A model generated the notes under the pieces. It was not told where the DNA came from, searched no databases, and was given only the letters and a program-made list of their open reading frames with translations. A stretch of 55,040 nt of DNA from Mesorhizobium silamurunense (GTDB lineage Bacteria; Pseudomonadota; Alphaproteobacteria; Rhizobiales; Rhizobiaceae), in contig NZ_JHQR01000040.1 of the NCBI RefSeq assembly GCF_014843825.1, positions 1-55,040 of the forward strand, given 5' to 3'. Of this stretch, positions 27,462 to 36,864 are shown piece after piece (position 1 is the first letter of the stretch; each line of letters starts with the position of its first letter). A program made the position numbers and the translations under genes.

Positions 27462-28472
27462 TCACTCGCTCGCCGAAAACTCAGCCGGATCGAAGTCGTA
27501 CTGCGTCGAGCAGAACTCGCAGGCGACATGGATGCCGCCGCCCTCGGTGCTGTCCTTGATCTCCTCAGCCGAAAAACCTTCGAGGATGCCGCGGATCTTC
27601 TCGCGCGAGCAGGAGCACTGGTCGGCAACCGGCACGCTGCGGAAGACGCGCACGCCGTGCTCGTGGAACAACCGGTAGAGCAGTCGCTCGGCGCCCACCG
27701 TCGGATCAATGAGCTCGGTCGGCTCGATGGTTCCGAGCAGCGCCAGGAGTTCCCGCCAGGAATTGTCGGCCGGCTCGTGCGCCACGTCTCGCGGATCGCC
27801 GTCGCCACCCGAAATGTCGGGCACGCGCATGCGTTCGGGCGCCTGCGGCAGGAACTGCGCCAGGATGCCGCCGGCGCGCCATTGCTCGCGGGCGCCGCCC
27901 GGACCCGGCGTCACCAGCTTGGCGACCGACATCCTGAGATCGGTCGGGATCTGCTCCGACTGGCGGAAATAGGTGCGCGCGGCCTCTTCGAGCGAGGTGC
28001 CGTCGAGCTGGACGATGCCCTGATAACGCTGCGTGTGCGCGCCCTGATCGATGGTCAGCGCCAGCACGCCGGCGCCGAGCAGCTTCTGCTGCGAGGTCTC
28101 GCCCGAGGCAACCAGCGCTTGCAGCCGGTCGGCGTCGAAGCGCGCATAGGCGCGCAGCGCGTGCGGCGTGCTGAAGTCCGCCACCAGCATGTCGACCGGC
28201 CCGTCGGTGCGGGTCTGCAAGATGAACTTGCCCTCGAACTTCAGCGACGTGCCGAGCAGCACGGTAAGCACGCAGGCTTCCGCCAGCAGCCGCGCTACCG
28301 GTTCGGGATAGTCGTGACGGCTGAGGACGGCGTCGAGCATCGGCCCGAGCTGCACGGTGCGGCCACGCACGTCGAGCGGCGCCACTTCGTAAGGCACGAC
28401 ATGGTCGTCGCCGGCGAAGCCGAATTCACCGAGTTTGGGTTGATGTTCAGCCAATGGACGGGTTTCCAACAT
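27462..28472 (-). CDS. hslO: Redox-regulated chaperone Hsp33
   Basis: 336 residues from ATG 28472, chosen because CGGAG stands seven bases before it; ATG 28496 would add eight residues. Substrate-binding N-terminal domain and the C-terminal zinc redox switch with the four cysteines CSC and CEFC, as expected. On oxidation, zinc is released and the protein holds unfolding clients. Last gene of the argD-argF-hslO run, an order common in Rhizobiales. Confidence 0.94.
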   Translation of the reverse strand: MLETRPLAEHQPKLGEFGFAGDDHVVPYEVAPLDVRGRTVQLGPMLDAVLSRHDYPEPVARLLAEACVLTVLLGTSLKFEGKFILQTRTDGPVDMLVADFSTPHALRAYARFDADRLQALVASGETSQQKLLGAGVLALTIDQGAHTQRYQGIVQLDGTSLEEAARTYFRQSEQIPTDLRMSVAKLVTPGPGGAREQWRAGGILAQFLPQAPERMRVPDISGGDGDPRDVAHEPADNSWRELLALLGTIEPTELIDPTVGAERLLYRLFHEHGVRVFRSVPVADQCSCSREKIRGILEGFSAEEIKDSTEGGGIHVACEFCSTQYDFDPAEFSASE

Positions 28473-28589
28473 GACAAAGCTCCGGGGCGCGTCCATCCCG
28501 CTTTCCAGGCGGTATGGGTCGAAGCGCGTTCGATTTCAGTGATGGCTCGCAAATAGGCATCACCTCACCCCGGATCAAGTCGGCCCCAA

Positions 28590-29507
28590 TCAAGCGCCCA
28601 GGCACCAGGCCAGCACCGCCTTCTGGGCGTGCAGCCGGTTCTCGGCCTCGTCGAACACCACCGAATGCGGTCCGTCGATAACCTCGTCGGTAACCTCCTC
28701 GCCGCGATGCGCCGGCAGGCAGTGCATGAAGAGCGCGTCCGACTTCGCCCTGGCCATCAGCGCGGCATTGACCTGGTAGGGCAGGAAGACGTTGTGGCCG
28801 CGGGCGCGATGCTCCTGGCCCATCGACACCCAGCTGTCGGTGACGACGCAATCGGCCTGGTCGACGGCCTCCTCGGCCGAGCGGGCAAACCTGACCTTGC
28901 CGCCGTTGGCCTTCGACCAGTCGACATATTTCTCGAAAGGCTCGCTGCCCTCCGGCACCGCGACATTGAGATTGAAGCGGAACCGCGCCGAGGCTTCGAG
29001 CAACGAGTGCAGCACATTGTTGCCGTCGCCGGTCCAGGCGAAGGTCTTGCCGGCCACCGGACCGCGATGCTCCTCGTAGGTCATGATATCGGCCATCAGC
29101 TGGCAGGGATGGGTATCGTCGGTCAGCCCGTTGATCACCGGCACGGTGGCGTTCTGGGTCAGCTCCAGCAGCCGGTCATGCGAGGTGGTGCGGATCATGA
29201 TGGCGTCGACATAGCGCGACAGCACCTTGGCGGTGTCGGCGATGGTCTCGGAGCGGCCGAGCTGCATCTCGGTGCCGGTCAGCATGATGGTCTCGCCGCC
29301 GAGCTGGCGCATGCCGACGTCGAAGGAAACGCGCGTGCGCGTCGACGGCTTGTCGAAGATCATCGCCAGCACCTTGCCTTCGAGCGGCTTCGAACGCTCG
29401 CCGGCCTTGAGCCTGGTCTTTCGCGCCACCGCATCGTCCAGCATCGAGCGCAGGTCGCCCGCGGAAACGGCGGACAGGTCGGTGAAGTGGCGAACGCTCA
29501 TCGGCAA
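28590..29507 (-). CDS. argF: Ornithine carbamoyltransferase
   Basis: 305 residues. It makes citrulline from ornithine and carbamoyl phosphate in arginine synthesis. Carbamoyl-phosphate loop STRTRVSF, ornithine-side motifs [18 protein letters not shown] and [12 protein letters not shown], and catalytic-cysteine loop [12 protein letters not shown] are intact. Starts nine bases after the argD stop, so the two are in one operon. Confidence 0.97.
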   Translation of the reverse strand: MPMSVRHFTDLSAVSAGDLRSMLDDAVARKTRLKAGERSKPLEGKVLAMIFDKPSTRTRVSFDVGMRQLGGETIMLTGTEMQLGRSETIADTAKVLSRYVDAIMIRTTSHDRLLELTQNATVPVINGLTDDTHPCQLMADIMTYEEHRGPVAGKTFAWTGDGNNVLHSLLEASARFRFNLNVAVPEGSEPFEKYVDWSKANGGKVRFARSAEEAVDQADCVVTDSWVSMGQEHRARGHNVFLPYQVNAALMARAKSDALFMHCLPAHRGEEVTDEVIDGPHSVVFDEAENRLHAQKAVLAWCLGA

Positions 29508-29516
29508 ATTCCAGAA

Positions 29517-30716
29517 TTACTTCGCGGCTTCGGCCGCAGTCGCATCGGTCAGGCCCTTGGCGCCGGCGCGGATGCGCTTCAGCGCCTCGCCGATCTCCTC
29601 GTCGGTGACGGTGAGCGGCGGCAGGAGGCGGATGACGTTGTCGCCGGCCGGCACGGCAAGCAGATGCTGGTCGCGCAGCGCCATGTTCACCTTGGTGTTG
29701 GGCATGGCGCATTTCAGCCCGAGCATCAGGCCGGTTCCCCGGATGCCCTCGATGATCTCGGGATATTCGTCGACGACCGCGGCAAGGCCCTGCTTGAGCA
29801 GCAGCGCCTTGCGCTGGACATCCTCGAGAAAGCCGTCGGCCAGCACGACGTCGAGCACGGCATTGCCCACCGCCATTGCCAGCGGATTGCCGCCGAAAGT
29901 GGTGCCGTGCACGCCGGCCGTCATGCCGGTCGCGGCCTCGTCGGTGGCGAGGCAGGCGCCCATCGGGAAGCCGCCGCCTATGCCCTTGGCGATCGCCATC
30001 AGGTCAGGCGTGACGCCCGCCCATTCATGCGCGAACAGCTTGCCGGTGCGACCGATGCCGCACTGGACCTCGTCGAAGATCAAAAGCAGGCCGTGCTGGT
30101 CGCAGAGCTGCCGCAGGCGCTTCAACGACTGCGTCGGCACCGGGCGGATGCCGCCCTCGCCCTGCACCGGCTCGATCAGGATCGCCGCGGTCTCCGGCGT
30201 GATTGCCTTCTCGGCGGCGTCGATGTCGTCGAATGCGACCTGGTCGAAGCCCTCGACCTTCGGACCGAAACCCTCGAGATATTTGTACTGCCCCCCGGCG
30301 GCGATCGTCGCCAGCGTGCGGCCGTGAAAGGCGCCCTCGAAGGTGATGATGCGGAAACGCTCCGGATGGCCCTTGACGAACTGGTAGCGCCGCGCCGTCT
30401 TGATGGCGCATTCCAGCGCCTCGGCGCCCGAATTGGTGAAGAACACCTTGTCCGCGAAGGTCGCATCGACCAGCCGCTCGCCCAGCCGGCGCTGCTCGGG
30501 GATCTCGTAGAGGTTGGAGACGTGCCAGAGCTTGGCGGCCTGCCCGGTGAGAGCGTCCACCAGATGCGGATGGCTGTGGCCCAGCGAGTTCACAGCGATG
30601 CCGCCGGCGAAATCGAGATATCGCTCGCCCTTGTCGGTGACCAGCCAGGTCCCCTCCCCATGATCGAAGGCCAGGGGTGCGCGAGCAAAGGTCTCGTAAA
30701 GCGCCGAACCGCTCAT
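29517..30716 (-). CDS. argD: Acetylornithine aminotransferase
   Basis: 399 residues, class III PLP aminotransferase that converts N-acetylglutamate semialdehyde to N-acetylornithine. Seen: [19 protein letters not shown], the PLP ring aspartate in [15 protein letters not shown] and the Schiff-base lysine in [15 protein letters not shown]. Start ATG at 30716. A hairpin with T tract lies just upstream on the same strand. It may double as succinyldiaminopimelate aminotransferase, as in other bacteria. Confidence 0.96.
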   Translation of the reverse strand: MSGSALYETFARAPLAFDHGEGTWLVTDKGERYLDFAGGIAVNSLGHSHPHLVDALTGQAAKLWHVSNLYEIPEQRRLGERLVDATFADKVFFTNSGAEALECAIKTARRYQFVKGHPERFRIITFEGAFHGRTLATIAAGGQYKYLEGFGPKVEGFDQVAFDDIDAAEKAITPETAAILIEPVQGEGGIRPVPTQSLKRLRQLCDQHGLLLIFDEVQCGIGRTGKLFAHEWAGVTPDLMAIAKGIGGGFPMGACLATDEAATGMTAGVHGTTFGGNPLAMAVGNAVLDVVLADGFLEDVQRKALLLKQGLAAVVDEYPEIIEGIRGTGLMLGLKCAMPNTKVNMALRDQHLLAVPAGDNVIRLLPPLTVTDEEIGEALKRIRAGAKGLTDATAAEAAK

Positions 30717-30742
30717 TATATGCGTCTCCGGAACCGGAAATC

Positions 30743-30802
30743 AAAAAAGCCGCCAATGCGGCGGCCTTTGCGGCTTATCATGTTTTTCGGCCATGAAGTC
30801 AA
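30743..30802 (-). promoter_or_regulatory. argD promoter with 5' leader hairpin
   Basis: On the minus strand, -35-like TTGACT (30802-30797), 17 bases, -10-like GATAAG (30779-30774). The expected start falls at about 30767, at the foot of the hairpin GCCGCC-GCATT-GGCGGC, which is followed by six T. The argD ATG is 27 bases further. The hairpin would be the 5' end of the message or a very early terminator. The rest of the 30717-31072 gap shows nothing else I can name. Confidence 0.5.
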
Positions 30803-31072
30803 CGAAAACGTCGTGCAGAAGCGCGCGGCAAGCCTCCAACGGCACACCGGCTCATCAGAGGCCAGGCAAGTTGGGGAAAACCGAAAAAACCGAATCGTGT
30901 TGCCCTGGGGACTCTTGTCACCGAGTCAGCGCATGAGGTAATTGTAGTCGAGAAATAACTAGATTTCGTGCGGCGGATCTAATCACCCGGTACATGTGGT
31001 GTTGTTTGCCCGGCGGGAGCCGGGGCGGGAAAGGATTCTGACTGCCGTACGCCTCAGCAGGAGCGCGGTCTC

Positions 31073-31591
31073 ATGAACTGGACTGACGAGCGGGTCGAAC
31101 TTCTCAGGAAATTGTGGTCGGAGGGTCTCAGCGCCAGCCAGATCGCCGCGCAGCTCGGCGGAGTGAGCCGCAATGCCGTCATCGGCAAGGTGCATCGCCT
31201 GAAACTCTCGGGCCGCGGCCGCGCGACCGCCGCGCCGGCTCGCCAGAAGAAGGCGACGCAGGGAGCCTCGATGCAGAAATCGGTGGCCCGCGCCGCAAGC
31301 GCTGCACGTCATGTGACGGCTTCCATCGGCGCGACCGCGCTGCAGGTGCAGTTCGACGCAGAGCCGGTGGCGCGCCACTACATCCGCCCGGTCGAGAACG
31401 TCGTGGTGCCGATCTCGCGGCACCTGCAGCTCGTCGAGCTGACCGAGCGCACCTGCAAGTGGCCGAACGGCGATCCGCTGTCGGAAGACTTCAGCTTCTG
31501 CGGCAACGACGCGGGCGAGACCGGGCCGTACTGCAAATATCACGCAAGGGTGGCGTTCCAGCCGGCGGCGGAAAGGCGGCGGAATCGGTGA
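31073..31591 (+). CDS. gcrA: GcrA cell-cycle regulator
   Basis: 172 residues. N-terminal helix-turn-helix (MNWTDERVELLRKLWSEGLS then ASQIAAQLGGVSRNAVIGKV), a basic linker, and the C-terminal sigma-factor-contact domain with the Cys/His pattern TCKWP, FCGND, YCKYH. GcrA works with sigma-70 at promoters carrying methylated GANTC sites and times expression of cell-division and polarity genes in alphaproteobacteria. Its stop codon is the first three bases of a heptamer array. PodJ, a GcrA target in Caulobacter, is also encoded in this window. Confidence 0.96.
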   Translation: MNWTDERVELLRKLWSEGLSASQIAAQLGGVSRNAVIGKVHRLKLSGRGRATAAPARQKKATQGASMQKSVARAASAARHVTASIGATALQVQFDAEPVARHYIRPVENVVVPISRHLQLVELTERTCKWPNGDPLSEDFSFCGNDAGETGPYCKYHARVAFQPAAERRRNR

Positions 31592-31672
31592 ATGGTGAAT
31601 GGTGAATGGTGAATGGTGAATGGTGAATGGTGAATGGTGAATGGTGAATGGTGAATGGTGAATGGTGAATGG
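31589..31672. repeat. Heptamer tandem array (TGAATGG)12
   Basis: Twelve exact head-to-tail copies of TGAATGG. The first copy supplies the gcrA stop codon. A shorter inverted version, TCACTATTCACTATTCACTT, lies at 31711-31730, so the two can pair. It fills the convergent gcrA-corA space. Confidence 0.95.
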
Positions 31673-31733
31673 TCGTGCGCTGAATTTTCATGCGCGTGAA
31701 GCAGTTTCTTTCACTATTCACTATTCACTTCCT

Positions 31734-32744
31734 TCACAGCCATCCATTCTTCCTGAACCGCCAATACAGCACCGCGCAGATCAGCGCGATCGCCATCAGC
31801 ACGGTCGGGTAGCCGTATTCCATTTTCAGTTCAGGCATGTCGGCGAAGTTCATGCCGTAGATGCCGGCGAAGGCCGTCGGCACCGCCAGGATAGCGGCCC
31901 ATGAGGCGAGTTTCTTGGAGATCGCCGTTTCCTGGCTCTGTCCTACCAGAAGGCTGGCCTCGAAGGCGAAGGCCAGGACCTCGCGCAGGCTGTCGATCTT
32001 TTCCTGCACGGTGCGGATGTGATCGGTCACGTCGCGGAACAGCGGGTGCATGGCGCCATGGATCTGCGGCAGCTCGGCGCTGGTGAGCCGCCGGCAGACC
32101 TCGACCAGCGGCAGCGCCGCGTTGCGCAGGCGCAGGAGATCGCGGCGCAGCATGTAGAGCCGTTCGATGTCGGCGCCGGTCATCGGCTTCAGTAGCACCT
32201 TGTCCTCGATCTGCTCGACCTCGTCCTCGATCTGCTCGAGCACAGGCATGTAGTTGTCGACGATGAAGTCGAGAATGGCATAGAGGACGAAATCCTCACC
32301 CTTGGCGAGCGAAGACGGGCAGCTTTCCCAGTGCTGGCGCACCGCAGCGTAGGAGGTCGACGGGCCGTGCCTGACGCTGACGATATAGCCGGTGCCGACG
32401 AAGAGATGCGTCTCGCCGAAGGTGACACGGCCATCGATCAGTTGCGCCGTGCGGGCGACGATGAACAAGGCATCGCCATATTGCTCGATCTTCGGCCGCT
32501 GATGCGGATGTTCGGCATCCTCGATCGCCAGATCATGCAGGTGAAACTGCGCCTGCACCCTGAGCAGCAGGTTGCGGTCAGGCTCGAGCAGGCCGATCCA
32601 GACGACATGGCCGGACTTTGCCGCCCACACACCTGCCTCTTCGATCGTAATGTCGGCCACGCGCTTGCCGGCGGAATAGACGCTGGACGCAATGATGCCG
32701 GATGTCGGCTGCGGGGCCGGGGTCAGGTTTCGAACTTGTTCCAT
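31734..32744 (-). CDS. corA: CorA-family divalent metal channel
   Basis: 336 residues: large N-terminal cytosolic domain with long helices (DYxPVLEQIEDEVEQIEDKV-like stretch), two C-terminal membrane helices and the selectivity motif GMN in IYGMNFADMPELKMEYGYP. Forms a pentameric Mg2+/Co2+ channel in the inner membrane. The start gives MEQVRNLTPAPQ with a GGAGG-type site before it. Downstream of phoU on the same strand, with 106 bases between. Confidence 0.94.
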   Translation of the reverse strand: MEQVRNLTPAPQPTSGIIASSVYSAGKRVADITIEEAGVWAAKSGHVVWIGLLEPDRNLLLRVQAQFHLHDLAIEDAEHPHQRPKIEQYGDALFIVARTAQLIDGRVTFGETHLFVGTGYIVSVRHGPSTSYAAVRQHWESCPSSLAKGEDFVLYAILDFIVDNYMPVLEQIEDEVEQIEDKVLLKPMTGADIERLYMLRRDLLRLRNAALPLVEVCRRLTSAELPQIHGAMHPLFRDVTDHIRTVQEKIDSLREVLAFAFEASLLVGQSQETAISKKLASWAAILAVPTAFAGIYGMNFADMPELKMEYGYPTVLMAIALICAVLYWRFRKNGWL

Positions 32745-32850
32745 CGCAAACCTCCCGAGACAGTGACTGACAAAATCGCTGCACCTGGAGGAGCTTAGCC
32801 TAAATCAGAAAGCCGTTCGAGAGGCCGCCGTTCACTTAGCCGATATCGGG

Positions 32851-33576
32851 TCATTTGGCCGATACCGGGCCAGGAAACACCACTTGGTCGGTCTTGTCGC
32901 CCTTCGGCCGGTCGGCCGGCATCTGGTCGCCGGTGACGATGTAATAGATGGTTTCGGCGATGTTGGTGGCGTGGTCGCCGATCCGCTCAATGTTCTTGGC
33001 GCAGAAGAGCAGATGTGTGCAGGGCGTGATGTTGCGCGGATCTTCCATCATATAGGTCAAGAGCTCGCGAAACAGCGAGGTGTACATGGCGTCGATCTGG
33101 TCGTCGCGGTCGCGCACGAAGCCGATCTTCTCGACCGAGCGCGAGGCATAGACGTCGAGCACTTCCTTAAGCTGCGTCAGCGCCAGATTGGCCAGCGCCT
33201 CGAGACCGCGGAAGAGACTGCTCGGCTGGCGGCCGTCGATAACCGCCGCGACGCGCTTGGCGACGTTCTTGCCGAGATCGCCGACGCGCTCGATGTCGGC
33301 CGAGATGCGGATGGCGCCGACGATCTCGCGCAGGTCCGTCGCCATCGGCTGGCGCCTGGCGATGATGACGATCGCCTTGTCGTCGATCTCGCGCTGCCCC
33401 TCGTCGAGGACAAGATCGTCCTGGATGACCTTCTGTGCCAGGCCCGGATCAGCGTTCACGAGGGCCGCCACCGCCTGCTCGACCATACGCTCGGCATGCC
33501 CGCCCATGGCGGCGATCCGCTTCGACAGGAATTTCAGTTCTTCGTCATAGGCACTCATTATGTGGACGGATTGCAT
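32851..33576 (-). CDS. phoU: Phosphate signalling protein PhoU
   Basis: 241 residues with two three-helix PhoU repeats, each with metal-binding E/D motifs (DIERVGDLGKNVAKRV and NIERIGDHATNIAETI). Links the PstSCAB importer to PhoR and restrains uptake. N-terminus MQSVHIMSAYDEELKFLSK matches rhizobial PhoU; GGGAAGG precedes the ATG. It follows phoR after 108 bases; pst genes are not between them. Confidence 0.95.
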   Translation of the reverse strand: MQSVHIMSAYDEELKFLSKRIAAMGGHAERMVEQAVAALVNADPGLAQKVIQDDLVLDEGQREIDDKAIVIIARRQPMATDLREIVGAIRISADIERVGDLGKNVAKRVAAVIDGRQPSSLFRGLEALANLALTQLKEVLDVYASRSVEKIGFVRDRDDQIDAMYTSLFRELLTYMMEDPRNITPCTHLLFCAKNIERIGDHATNIAETIYYIVTGDQMPADRPKGDKTDQVVFPGPVSAK

Positions 33577-33684
33577 GGATATGCCTTCCCGGTTTCTGCC
33601 GGCTGGTGCGTTCCCTCAATCTGTCGCTGATACGCGAACCGGATGACAGAAAGACGAAATTGCCGGTTGGCAACCAGTACAGGA

Positions 33685-34950
33685 TCAGCTAGCCGGCAAA
33701 TGAACCGTGAACGCCGCGCCCTTGCCGACTTCCGACTTGATCGACAGCCTTGCATTATGACGAGTCAATATATGCTTGACGATGGAAAGGCCAAGGCCGG
33801 TGCCTTTCTGGGTCCGGCTGTTTTCGACATCGACGCGGTAGAAGCGCTCCGTGATGCGGGGAATGTGTTCCTCGGCTATGCCGGGGCCATAGTCTCTTAT
33901 GGTGACGTCGATGCCCGCTTCCTGGCCATCCTCGCTGCCTGCGATGGATACGGTGACGCGCCCGCCTGACTGCCCGTACTTACAGGCATTCTCCAGCAGA
34001 TTCTCGAAAACCTGGAAGAGCTCGTCGCGGTCGCCGGGCACGGAAAGCGGGCCATCGATGAAGTCCCGCTCGATGACGACGCCGTTCTCGCTGGCCAGCG
34101 GCTCGAGGGAATCGATGACGCTATCGATGGTCTGGCGAAGATCGACCTCGGTTCCCGGCCGCAGATAGGGTTTCATCTCCAGCCGCGACAGCGACAACAG
34201 GTCGTCGATCAGGCGCGCCATGCGGCCCGTCTGGTTCTGCATGATCTGCAGAAACTGGTCGCGCGCCGCAGGATCGCCGCGCGCCGGGCCGCGCAACGTC
34301 TCGATGAAGCCGGCGATCGAGGCGAGCGGGGTGCGCAGCTCGTGGCTGGCATTGGCGATGAAGTCGGCGCGCATGCGGTCGATGCGGCGCGCCTCGCTCT
34401 GATCCTTGAACACCAGCACGTAGAGATCGGTGGCATGGCCGACCGAGGACGCGCTCACCCGGTATGTGCGCTCGACCGGCAGCTTTTCCGTGTAGTCGAC
34501 GACATCGGACGCCACGGCTCCCGAGACGATGCCGTCAAGCAAGGCCTGCATTTCCGGCGCGCGGAATTTGAGCGACAGCGACATGCCGGGCGCCAGTCCG
34601 CCGAAGGCGGCAAAGGCGGCCGCGTTGGCGTGGACGATTGCTGCTGTCCGGTCGAAGATGATCAGCGGATCGGCAACGGCGGCGGCGAGATATTCGCCGG
34701 ACAGCCGCTGCAGACCGCCGGCCTCGATCGCCGCCGCGTCGTCGGCGGACTGCCGCTCGACGTCGGCGGGCAGCATTGCGGCTGCGACCAGCAACGCCAG
34801 GCCCAGCAGCGGCACATAGATCGAAAAGCCGCCGAAAGCGTAGACGGCGAGGACCGCGGCGACGGCCGCGGCCAGCAACCACCGACTGCGCCGCAGCCGG
34901 GCCACGGCTGCTTGCGTTGCGCCTTTCTGGTCCGCGCCCTTATCGACCAT
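33685..34950 (-). CDS. phoR: Phosphate-regulon sensor histidine kinase PhoR
   Basis: 421 residues from ATG 34950; the frame continues upstream into a repeat. Membrane helices at the N-terminus ([18 protein letters not shown] and the next segment), a PAS domain ([19 protein letters not shown]), HisKA with phospho-histidine in [16 protein letters not shown], and HATPase motifs [30 protein letters not shown]. The short periplasmic part and the PAS match PhoR, and the phoU neighbour supports it. Partner PhoB is not in the window. Confidence 0.9.
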   Translation of the reverse strand: MVDKGADQKGATQAAVARLRRSRWLLAAAVAAVLAVYAFGGFSIYVPLLGLALLVAAAMLPADVERQSADDAAAIEAGGLQRLSGEYLAAAVADPLIIFDRTAAIVHANAAAFAAFGGLAPGMSLSLKFRAPEMQALLDGIVSGAVASDVVDYTEKLPVERTYRVSASSVGHATDLYVLVFKDQSEARRIDRMRADFIANASHELRTPLASIAGFIETLRGPARGDPAARDQFLQIMQNQTGRMARLIDDLLSLSRLEMKPYLRPGTEVDLRQTIDSVIDSLEPLASENGVVIERDFIDGPLSVPGDRDELFQVFENLLENACKYGQSGGRVTVSIAGSEDGQEAGIDVTIRDYGPGIAEEHIPRITERFYRVDVENSRTQKGTGLGLSIVKHILTRHNARLSIKSEVGKGAAFTVHLPAS

Positions 34951-35006
34951 GCGCTGCCCCGTATCTCCGCGGTGAAATTCACCCGACCGGACCGGCGCAT
35001 GACCCC

Positions 35007-35094
35007 ACAAAAATCGGAATCGATTTTCTGGAATGTTCATGCGCAAAATCAAAGTGCTACGGCGCGTCCAGACGGACGCAACGCCTTAGAGGCT
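35007..35094. repeat. Rhizobial repeat, AATCGGAATCGATTTT type
   Basis: AAAATCGGAATCGATTTTCT opens a segment continuing through TTCATGCGCAAAATCAAAGT and ending in hairpin CGTCC-AGAC-GGACG and CGCCTTAG. I recognise this as a common intergenic repeat in Mesorhizobium and relatives. It separates divergent phoR and ppk2, and explains why the phoR frame seems to extend upstream. Confidence 0.7.
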
Positions 35095-35133
35095 CCCATA
35101 GCACGAGTCCGTAAGCTGGAAAGGTTCGTCTCG

Positions 35134-36039
35134 ATGAAAAAAGCCAAGGAAGAAGCCGAAACGGCGCCTGCCGCAGGACCGATCAAGATCAGGATCGGCG
35201 GCAAGGAACGCGAGTTCGACATCGACAACCCGGTGCTTCCGGACTGGATCGAGGACAACAAGCTGGCCGCCGGCGGCTATCCTTATAACAAGAAGATGAA
35301 GGGTGAAGAGTACGACAAGGAGCTCGAGCGGCTGCAGATCGAGCTGGTCAAGGCACAGGCCTGGCTGCAGGCGACCGGCAAGCGGGTGATGGCGCTGTTC
35401 GAGGGGCGCGACGCGGCCGGCAAGGGCGGCACGATCTTCGTGCTGCGGCAGTACATGAACCCGCGCACGGCGCGCAACGTGGCGCTGACCAAGCCGACGC
35501 CGACTGAGCATGGGCAATGGTACTATCAGCGCTATGTCGACCATTTCCCGACCTCGGGCGAGTTCGTCACCTTCGACCGCTCCTGGTACAACCGCGCCGG
35601 CGTCGAGCCGGTCATGGGTTTCTGCACGCCGGAGCAGCACGAGAAATTCCTCGACGAGACGCCGCATTTCGAGCGCATGATCTGCAACGAGGGTATCCAC
35701 TTCTTCAAATTCTGGCTGAACATCGGCCGCGAGACGCAGCTCGAACGGTTCCACGACCGCCGCTGGTCGCCGTTGAGGAACTGGAAGTTCTCGCCGATCG
35801 ACATCGCCGGCATCAACAAATGGGACGACTACACCAAGGCGCGGGATCTGATGGTCGAGCGCACCCACAAGGAGTTCGCGCCCTGGATCATCGTGCGCGC
35901 CAACGACAAGCGCCGCGCGCGGCTCGCCGTGATGCAGCGGATCCTGTTGTCGCTGCCCTATGACGGGCGCGATCTCGACGCCATCGGCAAACAGGACAAG
36001 AAGATCATCGGCGAAGGGCCCTCGTTCCTGGAGACATAG
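35134..36039 (+). CDS. ppk2: Polyphosphate kinase 2 (class I)
   Basis: 301 residues, one PPK2 domain. Walker A-like [20 protein letters not shown], Walker B/lid [18 protein letters not shown], then [16 protein letters not shown] and [17 protein letters not shown], all family hallmarks. It transfers phosphate between polyphosphate and GDP/ADP, usually toward nucleotide triphosphates. ATG 35134 with GGAAAGG before it; the frame is open upstream through the phoR region but that part is antisense. Divergent from phoR-phoU, a sensible phosphate-storage context. Confidence 0.95.
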   Translation: MKKAKEEAETAPAAGPIKIRIGGKEREFDIDNPVLPDWIEDNKLAAGGYPYNKKMKGEEYDKELERLQIELVKAQAWLQATGKRVMALFEGRDAAGKGGTIFVLRQYMNPRTARNVALTKPTPTEHGQWYYQRYVDHFPTSGEFVTFDRSWYNRAGVEPVMGFCTPEQHEKFLDETPHFERMICNEGIHFFKFWLNIGRETQLERFHDRRWSPLRNWKFSPIDIAGINKWDDYTKARDLMVERTHKEFAPWIIVRANDKRRARLAVMQRILLSLPYDGRDLDAIGKQDKKIIGEGPSFLET

Positions 36040-36060
36040 TATTTCCGGAAACCGACGTTA

Positions 36061-36094
36061 CAGCGCCGCGCGCCCAACAAGGCGCGCGGCGCTG
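36061..36094. terminator. Two-way hairpin between ppk2 and the isomerase gene
   Basis: Perfect 14-base arms CAGCGCCGCGCGCC and GGCGCGCGGCGCTG with loop CAACAA, placed between two convergent stop codons. Very GC-rich, no T tract. Confidence 0.75.
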
Positions 36095-36106
36095 AGACTT
36101 TCAGGT

Positions 36107-36853
36107 TCAAGCGGCCAAGCGGGCGATCCGCTGCAGCCGCTTCAGCGTGGCGTCGTCCTGAAGCGCCTGCTGGAACAGCGATATCTCATGGTCGATGCGG
36201 TCGCACAGAACGTCCGTATCGCCCTTGAGCAGACCACGTGTCTGCAGCAGCGCGGCAACCGGCTTCTTGGCGAGCTGCCTTGCCCGCGCCAAGGCTGTCT
36301 CCTCGGCGCTGCCTTCCACGATCTCGCCGACCAGGCCGAGCGCCTTGGCGTCGTCGACGCCCAGCGTGTCACCGAGGCAGAAGAAGCGGAAGGCGCCGGC
36401 ATAGCCGAGCTTCTGTGGTGCCAGGATGCTGGTCGCGGCGTCCGGCACCAGACCGAAATCGACGAACGGCACCCTGAAGGTGCTCCCTCTGGAAGCGATC
36501 ACCATGTCGCAGTGGAACAGGATGGTGCAGCCGACGCCGACGGCATCCCCGTCCACGCAGGCAAGGACCGGCTTGGGGAAGGTCGCAAGCATGCGGAACA
36601 TATCGGTGACAGCGGCGATCAGCTGCTGGTGCTTGGTGGCGTCGAGGAACTCCGAGAAGTCGCCGCCGAGGCAGAAGCAGCCGGCGAGGCCGCGCAGCAC
36701 GATCACGCGGACGTCGTCATTGACGGCGGCCTCGTGGAAGGTTCTGGCGAGGCTCGCATAGGCGTGCCTGTCCAGCACAGGCCGGCCGTCATGCGAGGAC
36801 ACCGTGACGACCAGCGTGTGGCCGCGCAGTTCCGGTTCGGGATGGAAGCTCAT
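36107..36853 (-). CDS. Crotonase-fold enoyl-CoA isomerase-like protein of the AHL locus
   Basis: 248 residues from ATG 36853, five bases after GGAGG; ATG 36865 overlaps the luxI stop. The crotonase oxyanion pieces are present (AGCFCLGGDFSEF and DGDAVGVGCTILFHC). The two hydratase glutamates are missing: the usual CE is CT and PE is PF. Instead GLVPDAATS carries the aspartate used by PaaG/ECI-type double-bond isomerases. It is coupled to the AHL synthase gene, so it may set an unsaturation in the acyl chain used for the signal. That role is inference. Confidence 0.85.
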   Translation of the reverse strand: MSFHPEPELRGHTLVVTVSSHDGRPVLDRHAYASLARTFHEAAVNDDVRVIVLRGLAGCFCLGGDFSEFLDATKHQQLIAAVTDMFRMLATFPKPVLACVDGDAVGVGCTILFHCDMVIASRGSTFRVPFVDFGLVPDAATSILAPQKLGYAGAFRFFCLGDTLGVDDAKALGLVGEIVEGSAEETALARARQLAKKPVAALLQTRGLLKGDTDVLCDRIDHEISLFQQALQDDATLKRLQRIARLAA

Positions 36854-36864
36854 GACCACCTCCA

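Noticed and set aside
30741..30794. 17-codon leader peptide before argD (MAEKHDKPQRPPHWRLF) with two Arg codons
   Set aside because: No ribosome site, only two Arg codons, and the predicted transcript start lies downstream of its ATG.
31589..31672. CRISPR-like array
   Set aside because: Seven-base units with no spacers; a simple tandem repeat.
33610..33660. PHO box before phoU
   Set aside because: Only one half-site (CTGTCAT on the minus strand) is present; the second half does not match.
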